The notes under the pieces were generated by a model. The model was not told where the DNA came from. It searched no databases and was given only the letters and a program-made list of their open reading frames with translations. Below are positions 33,476 to 40,467 of a DNA stretch of 46,452 nucleotides, piece after piece. Source of the DNA: an uncultured Blautia sp. (lineage in GTDB: Bacteria; Bacillota; Clostridia; Lachnospirales; Lachnospiraceae); assembly GCA_934424575.1 (NCBI GenBank), contig CAKRXU010000022.1, positions 1 through 46,452 on the forward strand, read 5' to 3'. Position 1 is the first letter of the stretch. Each line of letters begins with the position of its first letter. A program made the translations under genes and the position numbers.

Positions 33476-34610
33476 GGATTTTATCGGAAAAGCTCTGCGG
33501 CAGGAACGGTATTTTTTCCATATCAGGAAGTTTCAGCTGTTCCAGCCAGCCGCCGAACAGTGCGAGAAAAAGTTCCTGCACCATTTCTCTTGATTCCGGG
33601 GCAAAACTTTCAATCCGTTTCAGCATGGCAGTAAAGCTCTTGAGACCACCTGCCTGGATCTCACTTAAATTCTCAGAGCCAGACGCTTCGATCGTGGAAA
33701 AAAGATCTTCTATCAGGACTTTTTTCTGTTCTACATCCATTCCGTCGATCCACTTGTGCAGAATGCTGACAAAAGTCTCCGCCCTGCTGCTCAGCTGTTC
33801 TTTGCTGACAAAATGATTTCCACTGACTTCCCAGGAAAAACCGTCGTGCTGCAACAGCCCCTTGTTGGAACTTGCAACAAGAACCGGTTCTTTGGAATGC
33901 TCCAGAAGTGTTCCGATGATTGAATATTCTGGAATGATCCTGGTGACTTTTGGAAGAAGTGCTTCTGTTTCGGGAAGTTCCAGAAATTCTCTCGAAAATC
34001 CCGGTCCGTCATTTGAGTAAACCTGAAGGATCCACGGATGGATCTCTTTGCACATCACGGCACCGTAAACAGCGAGATTTCCACCCTTGGAGTGTCCTCC
34101 GACACGGACCATTCCCTGTAAACTGCCGGCAATCCTTCTTAAATATTCCACTGCCCGCTCCTGCGCCGGAACAATGCCCGTACTCAGATTAAAATCTTCT
34201 TTCCAGCCGACGATTGTATCATCCGTCCCGCGGAAAGATATATAAGAAGTTCCATCGCTCAGACAAATTTCTACCGCCGAAAACTGCTGGGCTTCCTCTG
34301 CCACGATCTCATTCACATAATTACGGATCACACACTGCCCAAAACGGTCGCTCTTTGACATTTCAAGCATCATAAACGGTGCAAAACGGATAAAAGATTT
34401 GTCTTCTTTGAGTTCTTTCTTGGTATGAAGCTGAAGAAATTTCTCTGTGAGCACTTTGAGTTCTATTCCATTCTGACTGGCTGCTTCCGGGATTCCATCC
34501 AGATTGACATAGGAAAAACATGCCAGGATCAGATTGTCTACGTCATTAAATTCTGACTGTGTAAAAGAAAGATCACCTCTCCACTCGATATAATCCATGA
34601 TATTTCCCAT
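33462..34610 (-). CDS. DUF2974 (Mbeg1-like) alpha/beta-hydrolase-fold protein
   Basis: 382 residues. The pattern YISFRGTDDTIVGWKEDFNL (about 123-142) followed by the nucleophile elbow GGHSKGGNLA (171-180, Ser174) is the signature of DUF2974/Mbeg1-like proteins, related to class 3 lipases. The acid is probably in the YSNDGPGF segment (about 198-205) and a His near residue 260. No signal peptide; substrate unknown. Ribosome binding site GGAG precedes the ATG at 34610. Lies 49 bases after homoserine dehydrogenase and is probably co-transcribed with it; no functional link is apparent. Confidence 0.85.
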   Translation of the reverse strand: MGNIMDYIEWRGDLSFTQSEFNDVDNLILACFSYVNLDGIPEAASQNGIELKVLTEKFLQLHTKKELKEDKSFIRFAPFMMLEMSKSDRFGQCVIRNYVNEIVAEEAQQFSAVEICLSDGTSYISFRGTDDTIVGWKEDFNLSTGIVPAQERAVEYLRRIAGSLQGMVRVGGHSKGGNLAVYGAVMCKEIHPWILQVYSNDGPGFSREFLELPETEALLPKVTRIIPEYSIIGTLLEHSKEPVLVASSNKGLLQHDGFSWEVSGNHFVSKEQLSSRAETFVSILHKWIDGMDVEQKKVLIEDLFSTIEASGSENLSEIQAGGLKSFTAMLKRIESFAPESREMVQELFLALFGGWLEQLKLPDMEKIPFLPQSFSDKILEKF

Positions 34611-34659
34611 ATCTCACACTCCTTATATTATTGCAGATCACATATGATCTGTATGAAAT

Positions 34660-35955
34660 TTATTCCCCGTAAACACGAAGCATGCTGCTGATCTTGCGCA
34701 CGGAGCTTCTGCCGCTTAATTCTTCCATTGCTGTACGGAAATCTCCCTCACGAACCTTGGCAGTAATCATAACAACCTCTGCGCTTCCCTCTGCACGGGC
34801 AGCCTTCTGGATGATCTGTGCAACGCTGACTCCGTATTTTGCAAACACAGCAGTCATCTCAGCCAGCACACCACAGCGGTCCTCTACGATCAGACGCATG
34901 AAGTAACGATTGTGGGTGTCTGCCATTTTCTTTACCGGGATTTCCTTGTAGCAGGTACATCCGATACGTCCACAGCAGTCTGCTTTGATGTTTCTTGCAA
35001 TCTCAAAAACATCTCCAACAACAGCACTTGCTGTCGGAAGTTCGCCGGCACCACGTCCGTAGAACATCGCATTCTCAACTGCATCTCCGTTTACAAAAAC
35101 GGCATTATAAGAATCGTTGACTGCTGCAAGCGGATGATTGCTCGGGATCAGCATCGGGCAGACATATGCCTCGATTCCTTCTTCTGTATTCTTTGCTACT
35201 CCGAGAAGTTTTATGTCACAGCCCATTTCTTTGGCATATTTAATGTCTTTGGCTGTAATCTTGGTGATTCCTTCGATGTATACGTCATCAAAAACAACTC
35301 TGGAATTGAATGCTACGGAAGCGAGGATCGCCACTTTACGTCCTGCGTCAAGACCTTCGATATCTGCGGTCGGGTCTGCTTCTGCGTATCCAAGCTCTGT
35401 CGCAAGATCCAGTGCATCCTTGAATTCCATGCCTTCCTGTGTCATTTTGGTCAGGATAAAGTTGGTTGTTCCGTTGACAATCCCCATAACTTCTGCCATG
35501 TGGTTGCCTGCCAGGCATTCTTTGAGCGGACGGATGATCGGAATTCCACCTGCAACAGCTGCTTCAAAGAGGAAGTCCACATGATGTGCCTCTGCTGCGT
35601 CAAGAAGCTCCTTACCGTGAACAGCGATCAAATCTTTGTTCGCGGAAACTACGTGTTTTCCTGCATTCAGAGCTGATAAAATGTAAGTTTTTGCCGGCTC
35701 AATGCCGCCGATCAGCTCGATCACCACATCGATCTCCGGATCATTTACGATATCATCCCAATTATTTGTCAGAATCTTCGGATCATCTACCTTGGCTGCT
35801 GCTTTCTCAAGATTGCGTACCAGGATCTTGCTGATCTCTATTTCGCTTCCGAGTTTCGGGATCATTTCTTCTTTCTGGTTTTTTATTACTTTGTAAACAC
35901 CTGTACCTACTGTACCAAGACCCAGAAGGGCTGCTCGAATCACTTTTTTCTCCAT
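34660..35955 (-). CDS. hom: Homoserine dehydrogenase
   Basis: 431 residues. Reduces aspartate semialdehyde to homoserine, the branch point toward threonine and methionine. Rossmann motif GLGTVGTGVYK (about 12-22), catalytic domain with GGIPIIRPLKECLAGN and GIVNGTTNFIL (about 135-170), and a C-terminal ACT domain (about 350-431, with RLIVEDRCGVLAEMTAVFAKYGVS) for feedback control, as in typical monofunctional enzymes of Firmicutes. Strong promoter at 36019-36047 and GGAG ribosome binding site. Confidence 0.96.
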   Translation of the reverse strand: MEKKVIRAALLGLGTVGTGVYKVIKNQKEEMIPKLGSEIEISKILVRNLEKAAAKVDDPKILTNNWDDIVNDPEIDVVIELIGGIEPAKTYILSALNAGKHVVSANKDLIAVHGKELLDAAEAHHVDFLFEAAVAGGIPIIRPLKECLAGNHMAEVMGIVNGTTNFILTKMTQEGMEFKDALDLATELGYAEADPTADIEGLDAGRKVAILASVAFNSRVVFDDVYIEGITKITAKDIKYAKEMGCDIKLLGVAKNTEEGIEAYVCPMLIPSNHPLAAVNDSYNAVFVNGDAVENAMFYGRGAGELPTASAVVGDVFEIARNIKADCCGRIGCTCYKEIPVKKMADTHNRYFMRLIVEDRCGVLAEMTAVFAKYGVSVAQIIQKAARAEGSAEVVMITAKVREGDFRTAMEELSGRSSVRKISSMLRVYGE

Positions 35956-35979
35956 TGGAATGGACTCCTTTCTCCTCGT

Positions 35980-35996
35980 CCCTGTTTATCACAGGG
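35980..35996 (-). other. Leader hairpin of hom
   Basis: CCCTGT pairs with ACAGGG around a five-base loop in the 5' leader between promoter and ribosome binding site. No T-run and no recognised riboswitch or T-box motif. Confidence 0.4.
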
Positions 35997-36018
35997 TGTA
36001 TTCTACCACTTGGTTTTT

Positions 36019-36047
36019 ATAGTATGGCATAAAATGGTTTTTGTCAA
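36019..36047 (-). promoter_or_regulatory. Strong sigma-A promoter of hom
   Basis: Minus strand perfect TTGACA (RC of 36042-36047), 17-base spacer, TACTAT (RC of 36019-36024), about 63 bases before the ATG. Confidence 0.8.
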
Positions 36048-36073
36048 GCGCGGACATTTGTACGTGCATGAAA

Positions 36074-36125
36074 AATATAAAAAGCCAGATACTTTACACC
36101 TGACTAGTCCAAAGTATCTGGCTTT
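36074..36125 (-). terminator. Terminator of tpiA
   Basis: Minus strand AAAGCCAGATACTTT pairs perfectly with AAAGTATCTGGCTTT around a 15-base loop, then TTATATTTTTC. Begins 17 bases past the stop codon. Confidence 0.9.
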
Positions 36126-36141
36126 ATTAATTATCGTTTTA

Positions 36142-36891
36142 TTATTTGTAGCAAACGATCTTTCCGAAGTCTGGTTTGAGGGATGCTCCACCAACAAGAC
36201 CTCCGTCGATGTCAGCCATAGCAAACAGCTCTGCTGCATTTCCTGCATTTACAGATCCGCCGTACTGGATACGGATAGCTTCTGCTGTATCTGTATCGTA
36301 AATCTCAGCTACGCACTCACGGATACCTTTGCAGATTTCCTGAGCCTGCTCGCTTGTAGCAGTTTTGCCTGTTCCGATAGCCCAGATTGGCTCGTAAGCG
36401 ATAACCATAGTTTTTGCCTGGTCTGCTGTTACGTTCTGAAGACCAACTTTAACCTGCTGACGGATCCAGTCCATAGTGATTCCCTGCTCTCTCTGCTCAA
36501 GGGATTCTCCACAGCACATGATCGGTGTGATGCCGTGCTCAAATGCTTTGAGGACTTTCTTGTTAACGTCTTCGCTTGTTTCTCCGAAGTAGTCTCTTCT
36601 CTCAGAATGTCCAAGGATAACATATTTAACACCAGCGTCTACCAGCATAGCCGGAGCGATCTCGCCTGTGTATGCACCTTTTTCTTCGAAGTACATGTTC
36701 TCTGCTGCTACGTCGATGTTTGTTCCTTTGCAAGCTTCTACAACCGGAACGATGTCGATAGCCGGAACACCGAATACTACGTCAACTTCGTCGTTCTGTA
36801 CGAGTGGTTTCAGAGTTTCTACTAATTTAACTGCTTCGCTTGGAGTCATGTTCATTTTCCAGTTTCCAGCGATGATTTTCTTTCTTGCCAT
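36142..36891 (-). CDS. tpiA: Triosephosphate isomerase
   Basis: 249 residues, a complete TIM barrel. Lys12 in GNWKMN, His95 in ILGHSERR, and catalytic Glu167 in AYEPIWAIGTGKTA (the mobile loop follows). The C-terminal phosphate-binding GGSVN and GGLVGGASL are intact. Interconverts dihydroxyacetone phosphate and glyceraldehyde-3-phosphate. Lies downstream of pgk, separated by 150 bases that hold two hairpin units; ribosome binding site GGGAGA. Confidence 0.97.
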   Translation of the reverse strand: MARKKIIAGNWKMNMTPSEAVKLVETLKPLVQNDEVDVVFGVPAIDIVPVVEACKGTNIDVAAENMYFEEKGAYTGEIAPAMLVDAGVKYVILGHSERRDYFGETSEDVNKKVLKAFEHGITPIMCCGESLEQREQGITMDWIRQQVKVGLQNVTADQAKTMVIAYEPIWAIGTGKTATSEQAQEICKGIRECVAEIYDTDTAEAIRIQYGGSVNAGNAAELFAMADIDGGLVGGASLKPDFGKIVCYK

Positions 36892-36931
36892 TTTAATTAT
36901 CTCCCTTTATATTGTAATTTGACCAGCCATT

Positions 36932-37042
36932 GTTCGCCTAGCTCTAAATTCACACTGCGTCTGCGACTTGCGTTCATTAAGAGCGGCGAACCAAATAAAC
37001 GCTAAGTTCTGCCTGCGCCTACGGCTTGTCAATCACTAAGCT
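36932..37042 (-). repeat. Two tandem structured units between pgk and tpiA
   Basis: Unit 1 (36932-36992): outer stem GTTCGCC/GGCGAAC plus AGAG/CTCT. Unit 2 (37000-37042): outer arms GCTAAGT/ACTAAGC (one mismatch). Each contains the same core, on the minus strand CAAGYCGYAGRCGCAG. Within the core the mini-stem GTC/GAC in unit 1 becomes GCC/GGC in unit 2, a compensated change that keeps pairing. The block starts right after the pgk stop codon and has no T-run. Possible dispersed palindromic repeat, RNA stabiliser or processing element. Confidence 0.65.
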
Positions 37043-37044
37043 TT

Positions 37045-38241
37045 TTATTTGTCGTTAGCTGCTGCTACGCCTGGCAGTTCTTTTCCTTCAAGGAATTCCA
37101 GGGATGCTCCACCACCTGTAGAGATGTGGGTCATCTTGTCGCCATAACCAAGGATGTTAACTGCTGCTGCAGAGTCTCCACCACCGATGATAGTTGTAGC
37201 TTCTGTGTCAGCAAGTGCTTTGGCAACTGCTTCTGTACCATGAGCGAAGTTCGGCATTTCGAAGCAGCCCATCGGTCCGTTCCAAACAACAGTCTTGGCA
37301 TCTTTAACAGCGTCGCAGAAAAGCTGCTCTGTCTTCGGTCCGATGTCCATTCCTTCCCAGCCATCCGGGATGCATCCACGGTCTACAACCTGAATGTTGC
37401 AATCGTTGGAGAAATCATCTCCGATTCTGTTGTCAACTGGAAGAAGAAGTTTAACACCTTTTTCTTCTGCTTTCTTGAGCATGTCTAATGCATACTGAAG
37501 GTAATCATCCTCGCAGAGGGAATTACCAATGTGTCCGCCAAGTGCTTTGGAGAATGTGTAAGACATACCGCCACCGATGATCAGAGTATCAACTTTGTCA
37601 AGAAGGTTGTTGATAACAGAGATCTTGCTGGAAACTTTAGCTCCACCAAGGATAGCTACGAATGGTCTCTCCGGATTTTCAACGGCATTTCCGAGGAATG
37701 CAATTTCTTTCTCCATCAGATATCCAACTACTGCTGTATCTACATATTTGGTAACACCAACGTTGGAGCAGTGTGCTCTGTGAGCTGTACCAAATGCATC
37801 GTTTACGAATACATCGCAAAGGGAAGCCAGATCTTTGCTGAATTCATCACCGTTTTTGGTTTCTTCTGCACGATAACGTGTGTTTTCAAGAAGGATAACT
37901 TCTCCGTCTTTCATTGCATCTACAGCTGCTCTGACAGTATCATCAACAACAACCGGGCTCGGAACGAATTTAACTTCCTGTCCGAGAAGCTCTGTAAGAC
38001 GTTTTGCAACAGGTGCAAGAGATAATTCCGGTTTCGGCTCTCCCTTCGGTTTGCCAAGGTGTGAACAAAGAATGATCTTTCCGCCATCTGCGATCAGCTT
38101 CTTGATTGTAGGAAGAGCTGCTACAAGACGGTTCTCATCTGTAATTTTGCCGTCCTGCAGAGGTACGTTAAAGTCACATCTTACCAGAACTTTCTGGCCT
38201 TTTACATTGATATCATCAACGGATTTCTTGTTTAATCCCAT
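37045..38241 (-). CDS. pgk: Phosphoglycerate kinase
   Basis: 398 residues, standard length. N-terminal domain signature VLVRCDFNVPL (about 19-29), the basic patch CSHLGKPKGE (about 59-68) and NTRYR; C-terminal nucleotide domain with FVAILGGAKVSSKI (about 200-213) and the GGGDSAAAV phosphate loop (about 351-359). Makes ATP and 3-phosphoglycerate from 1,3-bisphosphoglycerate. GGAGG lies nine bases before the ATG. A terminator-like hairpin stands between gap and this gene, so pgk is either read through or has its own promoter. Confidence 0.97.
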   Translation of the reverse strand: MGLNKKSVDDINVKGQKVLVRCDFNVPLQDGKITDENRLVAALPTIKKLIADGGKIILCSHLGKPKGEPKPELSLAPVAKRLTELLGQEVKFVPSPVVVDDTVRAAVDAMKDGEVILLENTRYRAEETKNGDEFSKDLASLCDVFVNDAFGTAHRAHCSNVGVTKYVDTAVVGYLMEKEIAFLGNAVENPERPFVAILGGAKVSSKISVINNLLDKVDTLIIGGGMSYTFSKALGGHIGNSLCEDDYLQYALDMLKKAEEKGVKLLLPVDNRIGDDFSNDCNIQVVDRGCIPDGWEGMDIGPKTEQLFCDAVKDAKTVVWNGPMGCFEMPNFAHGTEAVAKALADTEATTIIGGGDSAAAVNILGYGDKMTHISTGGGASLEFLEGKELPGVAAANDK

Positions 38242-38263
38242 GCTAATATTCCTCCAAATTCAT

Positions 38264-38297
38264 AAAAAATGGGTCCGGTCCAAATCAGACCGGACCC
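38264..38297 (-). terminator. Terminator (possible attenuator) between gap and pgk
   Basis: Minus strand GGGTCCGGTC pairs perfectly with GACCGGACCC around a seven-base loop, then ATTTTTTATG. The T-run ends 22 bases ahead of the pgk start codon. It would cap the abundant gap transcript while letting a fraction continue into pgk. Confidence 0.88.
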
Positions 38298-38364
38298 TGA
38301 CTGAGTCTATTTGTGCTATTGCTCAATGCAATAACCTGCTCCACACTCTAACTTATGGACTTGA

Positions 38365-39384
38365 TTAAGCGTTCAGAAGTTTGCCGAAGTGTTTGATTGT
38401 ACGAACCATCTGGCTTGTGTAGGAGTTTTCGTTGTCATACCATGAAACAACCTGTACTTCTGTTGTGCCGTTCTCAAGTGGCAGAACCATTGTCTGAGTA
38501 GCATCGAACAGAGAACCAAATCTCATACCAACGATATCGCTGGATACGATCTCATCTTCGTTGTATCCGAAGGATTCGTTAGAAGCTGCTTTCATAGCTG
38601 CGTTGATCTGCTCTTTTGTTACGTTTCCTTCAACTACTGCTGTAAGGATTGTTGTAGAACCTGTTGGGGTTGGTACACGCTGAGCGGATCCGATCAGTTT
38701 GCCGTTCAGTTCTGGGATAACCAGACCGATTGCTTTAGCAGCACCTGTGCTGTTCGGAACGATGTTAACTGCAGCTGCACGGGATCTTCTCAGATCGCCT
38801 TTTCTCTGCGGTCCGTCAAGTGTCATCTGATCGCCTGTGTAAGCGTGGATTGTGCACATGATACCAGATTTGATCGGTGCAAGGTCGTTAAGAGCCTTAG
38901 CCATTGGTGCAAGGCAGTTTGTTGTACAAGATGCTGCGGAGATGATCTTATCTTCGTTTGTAAGACCTTCGTGGTTTACATTGTAAACGATTGTCTTAAG
39001 GTCGTTTCCAGCCGGAGCGGAAATAACAACGTGTTTAGCACCTGCATCGATATGAGCCTGAGCTTTGTCTTTGGAGGTATAGAAACCTGTGCACTCGAGA
39101 ACTACGTCTACACCGATCTCTCCCCACGGAAGTTCTGCAGCGTTAGCTTTTGCATAGATTTTGATTTCTTTTCCGTCAACTGTGATGGAATCTTCTCCAG
39201 CTTCTACTTTGTCTGCCAGAGCGTATCTTCCCTGTGTTGAGTCATATTTTAATAAGTGAGCCAGCATTTTCGGGGATGTAAGGTCGTTGATAGCAACGAT
39301 TTCAAATCCTTCTGCTCCAAACATCTGACGGAAAGCCAGACGACCGATACGGCCAAATCCATTAATTGCAACTTTTACTGCCAT
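38365..39384 (-). CDS. gap: Glyceraldehyde-3-phosphate dehydrogenase
   Basis: 339 residues. NAD-binding NGFGRIGRLAFRQ (8-20); Asp34 in INDLT suits NAD rather than NADP. Catalytic Cys153 in ASCTTNC and His180 in TIHAYTGDQ. Phosphorylating glycolytic type. Codon use is strongly biased, as expected for one of the most abundant proteins. Strong promoter at 39453-39481, structured leader, GGAGG ribosome binding site. First gene of gap-pgk-tpiA. Confidence 0.97.
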   Translation of the reverse strand: MAVKVAINGFGRIGRLAFRQMFGAEGFEIVAINDLTSPKMLAHLLKYDSTQGRYALADKVEAGEDSITVDGKEIKIYAKANAAELPWGEIGVDVVLECTGFYTSKDKAQAHIDAGAKHVVISAPAGNDLKTIVYNVNHEGLTNEDKIISAASCTTNCLAPMAKALNDLAPIKSGIMCTIHAYTGDQMTLDGPQRKGDLRRSRAAAVNIVPNSTGAAKAIGLVIPELNGKLIGSAQRVPTPTGSTTILTAVVEGNVTKEQINAAMKAASNESFGYNEDEIVSSDIVGMRFGSLFDATQTMVLPLENGTTEVQVVSWYDNENSYTSQMVRTIKHFGKLLNA

Positions 39385-39407
39385 GATAAATTCCTCCTAT
39401 GAATTAA

Positions 39408-39446
39408 ATGGTTGATTATGGCGTTTGTTAAAGAAACGTCAACCTA
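39408..39446 (-). other. Structured 5' leader of gap
   Basis: On the minus strand GGTTGA pairs with TCAACC and, inside, CGTTT pairs with AAACG around loop CTTTAAC. It starts within about a dozen bases of the likely transcription start, so it would form a 5' end hairpin, probably stabilising the mRNA. Confidence 0.5.
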
Positions 39447-39452
39447 TTGCAT

Positions 39453-39481
39453 ATTGTATCGAATCTCGTACAAAAATTCAA
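39453..39481 (-). promoter_or_regulatory. Sigma-A promoter of gap
   Basis: Minus strand TTGAAT (RC of 39476-39481), exact 17-base spacer, TACAAT (RC of 39453-39458), 69 bases before the ATG. Confidence 0.8.
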
Positions 39482-39541
39482 GTGCATTTTAAAAAAAACA
39501 TGATAAAAAATGTGTAAAATAGAAATGAAAGCGTAGCACGA

Positions 39542-39562
39542 AGCATTTTCTCATGCTATAAT
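39542..39562 (+). promoter_or_regulatory. Extended -10 promoter of the PHP gene with overlapping palindrome
   Basis: TGC-TATAAT (TATAAT 39557-39562) lies 32 bases before the ATG. AGCAT-N6-ATGCT (39542-39557) overlaps the extended element and could be an operator. Confidence 0.5.
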
Positions 39563-39593
39563 AGGTGCAGTTCATGTAAAGGAGGACAGAAAA

Positions 39594-40412
39594 ATGTCAA
39601 ATCAAATCTTATGGGACTGTCATATGCACTCTTCTTTTTCTGCAGATTCTGACACTCCTATGGAAGATATGATCCAGGACGCGATCCGACGGGGACTTCA
39701 TGGTGTATGCTTTACCGAGCATCTTGATCCTGATTACCCGCCGACTCCGGATAATGAAACTTTTGAGCTGGATCTGTCTGCCTATCAGGAAAACCTTTTC
39801 ATGCTTCGGGACAAGTATCAGTCGAAACTGGATGTCCGTTTCGGGATCGAGCTTGGGCTTCAGCCGCATCTGGAACATTCTTTTAAGGAACTACTGGAAT
39901 CGGTTCCTTTTGATTTCGTGATCGGCTCTTCTCATGTTGTCCATGGACAGGATCCTTATTACAGGGAATTCTTTAAGGGACGTAAGGAATCAGAGTGTTA
40001 TATGGAATATTTTGAATCCATTCTTGAGAACCTGGCTGTATTTTCGGAAATGGATGTTTACGGGCATATCGACTATGTGGTACGATATGGTCCCAACCAG
40101 AACCGCGAGTACTCTTACGGGCGCTATCAGGACATTCTGGATGAGATCCTGCGGACGATCATCTCCAAGGGCTGCGGAATCGAGCTGAATACCGGAGGAT
40201 TCCATTATGGGCTTGGCGAGCCGAATCCCTGCCGTGCAGTCATCCGACGCTACCGCCAGCTTGGTGGTGAGATCATCACGATCGGTGCCGATGCACATGG
40301 TCCGGACAAGATTGCCTATGCATTTGATAAAGCGGCAGATATTCTTGCCGACTGCGGTTTTACATATTATACTGTCTTTAAGGACCGTAAGCCGGAATTT
40401 ATAAAACTGTGA
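39594..40412 (+). CDS. hisJ: PHP-domain histidinol-phosphatase family protein
   Basis: 272 residues. Metal-binding DCHMHSSFSADS (His10, His12), FTEHLD (about 40-45), IELGLQPH, GSSHVVHG (about 110-117), DVYGHIDYV and a final IGADAHGP (about 226-233): the full set of PHP motifs in the order found in HisK/HisJ-type histidinol-phosphatases. It would remove phosphate from L-histidinol phosphate. No other his genes are nearby, so another small phosphoester is possible. Strong AAAGGAGG ribosome binding site. The amylosucrase-like gene follows after 55 bases. Confidence 0.85.
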   Translation: MSNQILWDCHMHSSFSADSDTPMEDMIQDAIRRGLHGVCFTEHLDPDYPPTPDNETFELDLSAYQENLFMLRDKYQSKLDVRFGIELGLQPHLEHSFKELLESVPFDFVIGSSHVVHGQDPYYREFFKGRKESECYMEYFESILENLAVFSEMDVYGHIDYVVRYGPNQNREYSYGRYQDILDEILRTIISKGCGIELNTGGFHYGLGEPNPCRAVIRRYRQLGGEIITIGADAHGPDKIAYAFDKAADILADCGFTYYTVFKDRKPEFIKL

Positions 40413-40467
40413 TTTTATGATTCGGGCTTTATAATATAAGAAAGAACAAACAGGGAGGAAATAAATC

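Noticed and set aside
35956..36018. T-box or riboswitch in the hom leader
   Set aside because: Leader is only about 60 bases, with one short hairpin and no T-box motif or specifier structure.
39526..39539. Possible CcpA site between gap and the PHP gene
   Set aside because: Only the left half (TGAAAGCG) matches; the right half fails at most positions.
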